A stretch of DNA of 7,584 nucleotides. Origin: Chloroflexota bacterium. Its GTDB lineage: Bacteria; Chloroflexota; UBA6077. This document shows, one piece after another, positions 1 through 6,000 of this stretch. Location: positions 1 through 7,584 of the forward strand of contig JAJYKO010000239.1 in NCBI GenBank assembly GCA_021788565.1, read 5' to 3'. The notes beneath the pieces are model-generated. The model ran no database searches. It was not told the DNA's origin and was given only the letters and a program-made list of their open reading frames with translations. Positions within the stretch are counted from its first letter, which is position 1, and each line of letters opens with the position of its first letter. The translations under genes were made by a program, and so were the position numbers.

Positions 1-1
1 G

Positions 2-562
2 GGCGATGTCGGCCATACGGCCAAAGCGTACGCACGGGCGCTTTTCGAGGTCTTCGGGTTCGATGCGGCCACGGTGAATCCGTACCTTGGGTTTGACTCG
101 TTGGAGCCGTTTCTCGAGTACGAGGATAGGGGAGTCTTTCTGCTGTGCAAGACTTCCAACCCGGGCTCCGGGGACTTTCAGGATCTGCCCTGCGTCACGG
201 ACGAGGGGACATTTCCCCTGTATCAGGTGGTGGCCCGGAAGGCCCAACGGCTGTGGTCTAGCGGCGGCTGCGTGGGACTCGTCGTGGGCGCAACCTACCC
301 CCAGGAACTTGCGAATGTGCGACAATTAGTACCGGAGATGCCGCTGCTGATACCGGGCGTCGGTGCTCAGGCAGGCGATCTCGAGAAGACGATACTGAAC
401 GGGACAGACAGCCGGGGAGAGATGGCTGTGATCAATTCGTCGCGACAGGTGATCCAGGCGTCGCTGGGGACGGACTGGAAAGAGGCATCTCGCGGGGTCG
501 CCGCGACTCTGCGTGACTCCATCAACGGCTATCGTGCCGCCAAGCTTGGGTCAGAGGGTTGA
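2..562 (+). CDS. pyrF: Orotidine 5'-phosphate decarboxylase, type 2 (5'-truncated by window edge)
   Basis: This enzyme decarboxylates OMP to UMP, the last step of de novo pyrimidine synthesis, in the cytosol. The reading frame is open from base 2 with no start, so the N-terminus lies outside the window; 186 residues remain of a family that usually has about 270-300. The first residues, GDVGHTAKAYARALFEVFG, match the stretch right after the family's D-x-K-R-G-D catalytic motif, so the visible Asp should be the last catalytic acid. Next come NPYLGFDSLEPF, then VVGATYPQEL and LLIPGVGAQAGD (the phosphate-binding region typical of type 2 enzymes), and NSSRQVIQAS near the C-terminus. The stop TGA shares its A with a possible ATG of the next gene, which points to co-transcription. 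Nothing looks damaged. The family call is very secure; only the missing 5' end is unknown. Confidence 0.96.
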   Translation, partial: GDVGHTAKAYARALFEVFGFDAATVNPYLGFDSLEPFLEYEDRGVFLLCKTSNPGSGDFQDLPCVTDEGTFPLYQVVARKAQRLWSSGGCVGLVVGATYPQELANVRQLVPEMPLLIPGVGAQAGDLEKTILNGTDSRGEMAVINSSRQVIQASLGTDWKEASRGVAATLRDSINGYRAAKLGSEG

Positions 563-594
563 TGTGGAGGGTGGACGGAGGTCCACATACTGCG

Positions 595-822
595 ATGGTA
601 ACGGACTTCAGGCTGGGGGATGTGGTACGGCTTCGCAAGTCTCATCCCTGTGGCAGCACCGATTGGGAAGTGGTGCGACTCGGGGCGGACATCGGGTTGC
701 GCTGCCTGAAGTGCAACCACCGAGTGTTGCTGGAGCGAGCCGTGCTGGAGAGGCGGCTCAAGCAGTTCGTATCGAGGGGGCAATTGCCCTCCGATATTCA
801 CAGGCTGATTGAGCAGAACTAA
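595..822 (+). CDS. DUF951 family small protein
   Basis: This is a 75-residue cytosolic protein of the DUF951 family, whose function is not established. The diagnostic core is present: LGDVVRLRKSHPCGS, then DWEVVRLGADIGLRCLKC and HRVLL. Three cysteines (C19 in HPCG, C37 and C40 as C-x2-C) suggest a small metal-binding or nucleic-acid-binding fold; that is inference. I chose the ATG at 595 because family members start a few residues before the LGDVV motif. An in-frame ATG at 562, overlapping the pyrF stop (TGATG), would add 11 residues and give translational coupling. A GGAGG at 577-581 lies 13 nt before 595, which is rather far, so the start is uncertain. The stop is 2 bp from the TTG start given for the MFS gene downstream, so the three genes probably form one operon. 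Confidence 0.85.
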   Translation: MVTDFRLGDVVRLRKSHPCGSTDWEVVRLGADIGLRCLKCNHRVLLERAVLERRLKQFVSRGQLPSDIHRLIEQN

Positions 823-824
823 CT

Positions 825-2171
825 TTGCGTGGGGAGGCAGTGGCGCTGGAACGGCAGCCGGTTGAGTCCATCTGGGGAAACCGGCCTTTCATGCTCCTTT
901 GGACGGCCCAGGCTATCTCTCAGACGGCCCAGAACGCTATCTGGTTTGGCCTGCTGGTGCTGATAGAGGAGGTCACGCAGTCCACTGCCCAGCTTGGCAT
1001 TGCCATAGTCTCCTTCATCCTACCTTCGGTCCTCTTCACCGCGCCCGCTGGCGTGCTGGTCGACCGCGTAGACAAGCGGCTCGTCCTGGTCTCCACCAAC
1101 TGGCTTCGGGCGGGAGCGGTTCTTGGATACGTCTTCTTCAGCCATTCGGTCGGGGCCATCTACTCCGTCACATTCGTCTTCTCCTGCATCAGCCAGTTCT
1201 TCCTGCCGGCCGAGGCGGCGATGATTCCCACCTTGGTGGGTAGGTCCAGGCTCATCACCGCCAATTCCCTCTTCAACCTGACCTTCACTATGTCACAGCT
1301 GGTCGGCATCGTCTTGATGGGACCGATCGTGATCAAGATCTTCGGGGTTCACTCCCTCTTCATGCTGATAGCGATCCTGTTTGGCATCTGCGGGATGCTG
1401 GTGGTGCCCCTGCCGGGCGGCACCTCGTCTGGGAAATCGGCGGAGAAAACGGGATCTGCTCTGCCCGACGTTTCCGCGGCCGTGCGGAGCTTCGTCGCGG
1501 ACCTCCACGAAACCTGGAAGTTCCTGTCCGCGGACCGGATGGCCTCCATGGCGCTGCTGCTTCTCACCAGTGGGGCCACGCTGACCCTGATAATGGCGGA
1601 ACTCGGACCCCGGTACATGGTCGCCGTTGTCGGTATCAGGGCCGACGACACGGTGTACGTGCTCGCGCCCGCCGGCGCCGGACTGGCGCTCGGGGCCGCG
1701 GTGCTGGGCAGACTCAGCAAGTGGGTCCCCAAGGAGCTATTGATCGTAGTCGGCGTCTTCGGGGTCGGGGTCGGGATGTTCTTCCTCGCCGTCGTCAGCC
1801 CTGTTTGGAGCTTCGTCGTGCAGCACGTTCTCTCCGTGCTGGTGAATCCCGCTTCCATGCCCAAGATCGTCAGCCTGGTGACGTTGGTGGGGGTGATCGC
1901 CGCCTTTACCGGGTTCTCCCTCTCGATGGTGATCATCTCGTCGCAGACGATTCTGCAGGAGCGGGCACCGGTGGAGAGCCGCGGTCGGATCTTCGCTGCG
2001 CAGATCATGCTCGGCAACCTGGCGTCCATTATCCCGCTGCTGCTTATCGGCGCGTTAGCGGACCTCTTCGGCGTGTCGCAGATAATGGGGCTGGTGGCGG
2101 TGGGGATGCTCGCGCTGGGCTACGTGACCCTGCGATCGTTCAGGGATAGGATCTGGGGAGATACGCCGTGA
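825..2171 (+). CDS. MFS transporter (MFS_3/EntS-like efflux permease)
   Basis: A 448-residue inner-membrane permease of the major facilitator superfamily, probably a proton-coupled exporter; the substrate cannot be told from sequence. About 12 hydrophobic segments are visible, six before and six after a polar central loop at residues about 197-235. The loop between TM2 and TM3 carries motif A (GVLVDRVDKR, residues 76-85). FLPAEAAMIPTLV (126-138) and QERAPVESRGRIF (378-390) are hallmarks of the MFS_3 group, which includes the enterobactin exporter EntS and macrolide efflux proteins. A stretch at about 326-360 is longer than usual between late TM segments. The start is uncertain: TTG at 825 has no clear Shine-Dalgarno sequence, while GTG at 840 has GGAGG only 2 nt away. 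Either keeps the conserved SIWGNRPFMLLW beginning. It lies in the pyrF-DUF951 transcription unit, 2 bp after the DUF951 stop. Confidence 0.92.
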   Translation: MRGEAVALERQPVESIWGNRPFMLLWTAQAISQTAQNAIWFGLLVLIEEVTQSTAQLGIAIVSFILPSVLFTAPAGVLVDRVDKRLVLVSTNWLRAGAVLGYVFFSHSVGAIYSVTFVFSCISQFFLPAEAAMIPTLVGRSRLITANSLFNLTFTMSQLVGIVLMGPIVIKIFGVHSLFMLIAILFGICGMLVVPLPGGTSSGKSAEKTGSALPDVSAAVRSFVADLHETWKFLSADRMASMALLLLTSGATLTLIMAELGPRYMVAVVGIRADDTVYVLAPAGAGLALGAAVLGRLSKWVPKELLIVVGVFGVGVGMFFLAVVSPVWSFVVQHVLSVLVNPASMPKIVSLVTLVGVIAAFTGFSLSMVIISSQTILQERAPVESRGRIFAAQIMLGNLASIIPLLLIGALADLFGVSQIMGLVAVGMLALGYVTLRSFRDRIWGDTP

Positions 2172-2175
2172 GCGA

Positions 2176-2358
2176 CTATTCCCAGGTAATGATCCAGATG
2201 CACAGTCCGGCGACCAGGGTAGTGGCGACCGCGACGGTGCCGTACTGAATTGGTGCCAGGACGACGTTCCTGGAGGCCAGGAACAGCACGGCCTCCATTC
2301 CTGCGGCTAGCAGGACGAAGACGGCCAGGTATGGGTGTTTGGAGATCAGAGACCTCAC
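2176..2358 (-). CDS. Small two-TM membrane protein (60 aa)
   Basis: The protein starts MRSLISKHPYLAVFVLLAAG and ends LCIWIITWE. It has two hydrophobic segments, at about residues 9-29 and 37-57, joined by a short loop with one Arg (ASRNVVLAPIQ), so it is a likely integral membrane hairpin. The function is unknown; I recall short proteins with the same KHPYLA...CxWIIxWE ends in Chloroflexota, but cannot check this here. The frame is open for 64 more codons upstream, but those run antisense through tRNA-Leu and are not credible. I chose GTG at 2358-2356 because GAGGAG (plus-strand 2373-2368) sits 9 nt before it. It is convergent with the MFS gene, with 4 bp between the stop codons, and divergent from tRNA-Leu, with which it appears to share a promoter region. 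Confidence 0.72.
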   Translation of the reverse strand: MRSLISKHPYLAVFVLLAAGMEAVLFLASRNVVLAPIQYGTVAVATTLVAGLCIWIITWE

Positions 2359-2367
2359 TGTCGATGA

Positions 2368-2373
2368 CTCCTC
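2368..2373 (-). promoter_or_regulatory. Shine-Dalgarno site that fixes the start of the small membrane protein
   Basis: On the minus strand GAGGAG is followed by 9 nt and then GTG (2358-2356). This is the only well-placed ribosome binding site in the frame, and it removes the antisense-tRNA extension from the protein. Confidence 0.65.
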
Positions 2374-2387
2374 GGCGGGGCTATTGG

Positions 2388-2415
2388 TTGACAGTGCGCG
2401 CCCGGATGCTATAAT
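2388..2415 (+). promoter_or_regulatory. Sigma-70 promoter for tRNA-Leu
   Basis: A perfect -35 box TTGACA (2388-2393) and a perfect -10 box TATAAT (2410-2415) are separated by 16 bp. Transcription should start near 2422, about 20 nt before the mature 5' end of tRNA-Leu at 2441. A consensus-strength promoter fits a stable RNA gene. The spacer is GC-rich (GTGCGCGCCCGGATGC), and 16 bp is one less than the optimum. Confidence 0.85.
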
Positions 2416-2422
2416 TGTACCA
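2414..2422 (-). promoter_or_regulatory. Candidate extended -10 promoter, minus strand
   Basis: On the minus strand TGGTACAAT reads as an extended -10 element (TG-n-TACAAT, with TACAAT at 2419-2414). Start of transcription would fall near 2407, about 49 nt before the GTG of the small membrane protein. No good -35 box is visible, which is tolerated at extended -10 promoters. The hexamer overlaps by two bases the TATAAT of the tRNA-Leu promoter on the other strand. Confidence 0.45.
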
Positions 2423-2440
2423 TCCTTCGCATAGACGTGA

Positions 2441-2523
2441 GCCCCCGTGGCGGAATAGGTATACGCACCAGGTTGAGGGCCTGTGCCCGCAAGGGCGTGC
2501 TGGTTCGAGTCCAGTCGGGGGCA
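2441..2523 (+). tRNA. tRNA-Leu(GAG)
   Basis: An 83-nt class II tRNA. The acceptor stem GCCCCCG (2441-2447) pairs perfectly with CGGGGGC (2516-2522), with discriminator A at 2523. The D arm begins TGGCGGAATAGGT. The anticodon loop is TTGAGGG with anticodon GAG, which reads CUC/CUU. A long variable arm (GCCC-GCAA-GGGC) is typical of tRNA-Leu. The T arm is GCTGG-TTCGAGT-CCAGT. The outermost anticodon-stem pair (27-43) seems to be a C-U mismatch, leaving four good pairs. CCA is not encoded: ACC is followed by G, so the end must be finished by CCA-adding enzyme. Confidence 0.96.
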
Positions 2524-2539
2524 CCGGGAGAGCTGAAAT

Positions 2540-2568
2540 CTTCGCCGCACGGCGAAGGTTTTGCTTTT
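2540..2568 (+). terminator. Hairpin with T-rich tail between the two tRNAs
   Basis: CTTCGCC (2540-2546) and GGCGAAG (2551-2557) form a 7-bp stem around GCAC; the loop can close by one more C-G pair. GTTTTGCTTTT follows, like an intrinsic terminator with an interrupted U tract. It lies between tRNA-Leu and tRNA-Val, only 12 nt before the second tRNA. It may be a leaky terminator or a processing hairpin in a shared precursor, since I see no separate promoter for tRNA-Val. Confidence 0.6.
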
Positions 2569-2569
2569 A

Positions 2570-2643
2570 GGGCGAATAGCTCAGCTGGTCAGAGCGTCCG
2601 GTTTACACCCGGGAGGTCACAGGTTCGAACCCTGTTTCGCCCA
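2570..2643 (+). tRNA. tRNA-Val(UAC)
   Basis: A 74-nt tRNA. The acceptor stem GGGCGAA (2570-2576) pairs perfectly with TTCGCCC (2636-2642), with discriminator A at 2643. The D arm is TAGCTCAGCTGGTCAGAGC. The anticodon stem TCCGG/CCGGG closes the loop TTTACAC, with anticodon TAC (reads GUA and probably other Val codons by wobble). The T arm is ACAGG-TTCGAAC-CCTGT. CCA is not encoded (CC then G). It is downstream of tRNA-Leu, probably on the same transcript. Confidence 0.97.
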
Positions 2644-2654
2644 CCGTATGTCGT

Positions 2655-2682
2655 GGTCCCGGCTTAGCGCTGGGGCCTTTTT
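2655..2682 (+). terminator. Intrinsic terminator after tRNA-Val
   Basis: GGTCCCGGC (2655-2663) and GCTGGGGCC (2669-2677) form a 9-bp stem, with two G-T wobbles, around the loop TTAGC. TTTTT follows directly (2678-2682). It begins 11 nt after the tRNA-Val 3' end and should end the tRNA transcript. Confidence 0.85.
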
Positions 2683-2781
2683 CTGTGCCCTGTTATCAGT
2701 ATTCCCGACTCGGCACTCAGATTGCCCCCAACGCCGCCCTCAACGCACCATTTTGCTGCTCCTACAGAAACTCAGGTGGAG

Positions 2782-2924
2782 CAGGGTCTTTTAGTTGTCA
2801 TCCTGAGCGTCAGCGAAGGATCTCTCCAGCCACGAGGAGATGCTTCGCTTACGCTCAGCATGACACGGTAGCGACCTCGGCAATACGCTTCACGGCTTCG
2901 GAGAGGGAACACTAAAAGACCCTG
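2782..2924. repeat. Nested palindromic repeat, MITE-like or REP-containing (143 bp)
   Basis: A perfect 14-bp inverted repeat, CAGGGTCTTTTAGT (2782-2795) and ACTAAAAGACCCTG (2911-2924), bounds a 143-bp segment with no coding potential that I trust. Just inside the left end is a second, imperfect 29-nt palindrome (2796-2824 with 2837-2865). A 7-bp direct repeat, AGGTGGA, lies close outside both ends (2774-2780 and 2931-2937) and could be a target-site duplication, though the offsets from the ends differ (1 and 6 bp). This looks like a non-autonomous mobile repeat, but one copy cannot prove mobility. Confidence 0.55.
2796..2865. repeat. REP-like imperfect palindrome
   Basis: The left arm begins TGTCATCCTGAGCG and continues to GGATCTC (2796-2824). 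The right arm begins GAGATGCTTCGC and ends CTCAGCATGACA (2837-2865). The arms are reverse complements apart from a few positions, with a 12-nt loop. The core GTCATCCTGAGCG...AGCGAAGGATCT is one I remember as a dispersed intergenic repeat in many bacterial genomes; this was not searched. It would form a strong hairpin if transcribed. Confidence 0.7.
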
Positions 2925-2943
2925 AGGCGGAGGTGGACATAGG

Positions 2944-2973
2944 TTGACGCTGTTTCGGCAGAGAGACTAAGAT
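2944..2973 (+). promoter_or_regulatory. Candidate promoter for the helicase gene
   Basis: TTGACG (2944-2949) and TAAGAT (2968-2973) are 18 bp apart. The -35 box matches consensus at 5 of 6 positions and the -10 at 4 of 6. It would give a leader of about 100 nt before the ATG at 3081. The site lies just outside the right end of the nested repeat. This is a moderate match; the leader has a 10-bp palindrome CCCGGCCGGG (3031-3040) of unknown meaning. Confidence 0.4.
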
Positions 2974-3080
2974 AATGCTCCGAACTCTGCGCGAGACCAG
3001 CAAACCCGTAAGCCTCTACTCCTTTGCTTTCCCGGCCGGGTGTCTAAGGTAGATCATCGCGGCATTCAGGAAGTGTCGTC

Positions 3081-6000
3081 ATGAGTAGACTCGAGGAGCT
3101 CCAGCCTCACACGGCCGTCCGCGGCGTCCTGGCGGATGGGTTGGTCACCGTCGTAACTGTCCAGTGGTTCGGCTCGGAGGCCCTGGAGCTCACCTACAAG
3201 ACCCCCACGGGCAAGGTGGCCAACGAGCTGCTCTACCGCCACGACGAGCCTCGCCTGGAGGTCGTGGAGCACGGCCGCCCCTGGAGCTTCGACGGCGACG
3301 GCGCCACCTTCCGCCTGGTCTCCGAGGCCCACCGCATACGACTCGCCCACCTGTTCGATCCGGTCCTTGCCGTCCACACCTCGGTCGTGGAACCCCTCCC
3401 CCATCAGATCACCGCGGTGTACGAGTCGATGCTGCCGCGCCAGCCGCTCCGCTTCCTGCTGGCGGACGACCCGGGCAGCGGCAAGACGATCATGGCGGGA
3501 CTTCTGATGAAGGAGCTGATCGCCCGGGGGGACCTGCAGCGCTGTCTGGTGGTCTGCCCCGGCAGCCTCACCGAGCAGTGGCAGGACGAGCTGTACCGAC
3601 GCTTCCACCTGCCCTTCGAGATCCTTACCAACGACAAGCTGGAGGCAGCCCGCACCGGCAACTGGTTCGCCGAGACGAATCTGGTCATAGCGAGGCTGGA
3701 CAAGCTCTCCCGTGATGAGGCCGTGCAGGACAAGCTGAGCGCGCCGGACTGCCGGTGGGACCTGGTGGTCTGCGACGAAGCGCACAAGTTGAGCGCCACG
3801 TTCTTCAACGGCGAGGTCAAGTACACCAAGCGGTACAAACTGGGACAACTCCTCTCCACCCTGACGCGCCACTTCCTTCTAATGACGGCCACCCCCCACA
3901 ACGGCAAGGAGGAGGACTTCCAGCTCTTCATGGCGCTGCTGGACGGCGACCGGTTCGAGGGCCGCTTCCGCGACGGCGTCCACACCGCCGACGTGTCGGA
4001 CTTGATGCGCCGGATGGTCAAGGAGAAGCTGCTCAAGTTCGATGCGACGCCATTATTCCCGGAGCGCATCGCTTACACGGTGCCCTACAGGCTCTCCGAT
4101 GCCGAGACGGGGCTTTACAAGGCGGTAACCGAGTACGTGAGGGAGGAGTTCAACCGGGCCGAGGCGCTCCAGAACGACAAGCGGGCCGGCACCATAGGAT
4201 TCGCCCTCACCATCCTGCAGCGCCGCCTGGCGTCCTCCCCCGAGGCGATCTACCAGTCGCTGCGGCGCCGCTCCGAACGGCTGGAGAGCCGGCTGCGCGA
4301 ATTGGAGCTGCTCCAGCGTGGAGGCGCGGCTGCACTGCCCTCGATGCCCGTGTTCGACGCGGAGGAAGCGGAGGATCTGGAGGACGCGCCCGATAGCGAG
4401 GTGGAGGCCGCCGAGGAGGAGATCCTCGATCAGGCCACGGCGGCGCGGACCATCGCCGAGCTGAAGGCGGAGATCGAGACGCTGAAACGGCTCAGCGCCC
4501 TCGCCCTGGGCGTGCGCCGCGGCGGCGAGGACCGAAAATGGCGCGAGCTGGCGAGCCTGCTGGCGGAGATCTTCACGCCGGCGGCGCTCTCCGTCCAGGT
4601 GGCAGAGGAGAAGGCCCCCTACGGATCTGGACCCATCCCGCGCCCGGTGCCCTCACCCCACCAGAAGCTGGTGATATTCACGGAGTACCGCGACACCCTG
4701 AACTACCTGAACGGCCGCATCAGCACCCTCCTCGGCCGGCCGGAGGCGGTGGTCACGATCCATGGCGGCATGGGGCGCGAGGAGCGGATGAGGGCTCAGG
4801 AGTCCTTCAGGCACGACCCTCAGGTCCAGGTTCTGGTGGCCACCGATGCCGCGGGAGAGGGCATCAACCTCCAGCGCGCCCACCTGATGGTGAACTACGA
4901 TTTGCCATGGAACCCCAACCGGATCGAGCAGCGCTTCGGCCGCATCCATCGGATCGGACAGACCGAGGTGTGCCATCTGTGGAACCTGGTGGCGCAGGAG
5001 ACCCGCGAAGGCGACGTCTACAGGACGCTCCTGGAGAAACTGGAGCAGGCGCGCGAGGCGTTGGGTGGGCAGGTCTTCGACGTCCTGGGCAAGATCCAGT
5101 TCGAGGGCAGGGCTCTACGCGAGTTGCTGATCCAGGCTATCCGCTACGGGGAGCAGCCGGAGGTGCGGGCGCGCCTGACCAGGGTGGTGGCCAGCGCCTT
5201 CGACCGCGGACACCTCCAGGACCTGCTGGAGCAGCGGGCCCTGGTCCAGGACGCCATGGACGCCAGCCAGGTTCACCGCGTCCGGGAGGATATGGAGCGA
5301 GCCGAGGCCAGGCGGCTCCAGCCGCACTACGTCGAGTCCTTCTTCCTGGAGGCCTTCGGGCGTCTGGGCGGCGCTGTCCGCCAGCGCGAGCCCCGCCGCT
5401 ACGAGGTCACCCACGTCCCCGCGCCTGTTCGACAGAGGGACCGGCTGATCGGCCTCGGCGAGCCGGTGCTGTCGAGGTATGAACGGATCGCCTTCGAGAA
5501 GTCGCTCGTCGCCCCACAGGGCCAGCCCCTCGCGGCCTTCGTCTGCCCCGGCCACCCGCTCCTCGATGCCACCCTCGACCTCACCCTGGAGCGCCACCGC
5601 GACCTGTTGCGGCGGGGAGCGGTGCTGGTGGACGAGCGAGACCCGGGCACCCAGCCCCGCGTGGTGTTCTATCTGGAGCACGCGATCCAGGACGCGAGCC
5701 TCACCCGCTCCGGGGAGCGGCGCATCGTTTCGCAGCGGCTACTCTACGTGGAGCTGGACGCCGCCGGCAGCGCCCGCCATCTTCAGTACGCGCCCTACCT
5801 TGACTACCGGCCGCTCTCCGACAGGGAGCCCGGCGCCGAGGAGATCCTGGCCCGTCCGGAGTGCGGCTGGATCGGCCGGGAGCTGGAGGAGAAGGCGCGG
5901 GCTCACGCCGTCGCGAAGGTGGTGCCCGAGCACCTGGCCGAGGTGCGCCACCGAAAGCTGGAGCTGGTGGCGAAGACCGAGGCGGCGGTGAAGGAGCGGC

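Noticed and set aside
2570..2643. tRNA-Val as an integration site for an island carrying the helicase
   Set aside because: I found no second copy of the tRNA 3' end downstream and no integrase in the window; it stays possible only if the far end lies outside.
2437..2667. Plus-strand frames across the tRNA pair (2437-2667 and 2561-2794)
   Set aside because: They translate the tRNA sequences (GGIGIRTRL, RIAQLVRASGLHPGG types), a familiar artefact.
2685..2915. Plus-strand frame of 76 codons over the palindromic repeat
   Set aside because: It contains CHPERQRRIS...FAYAQHD, the usual false translation of this REP-like repeat, and has no ribosome site.
2999..3040. Leader structure before the helicase gene (AGCAAA/TTTGCT pair and CCCGGCCGGG) as a riboswitch or attenuator
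   Set aside because: The stems are short, there is no T tract, and no known riboswitch core is recognisable.
3066..3872. Long antisense frames opposite the helicase gene (also 3404-4069, 4653-4976, 5115-5681, 5739-6785)
   Set aside because: They are mirror frames of a GC-rich gene. Their translations are low-complexity or lack any family motif, while the plus strand has complete helicase motifs.
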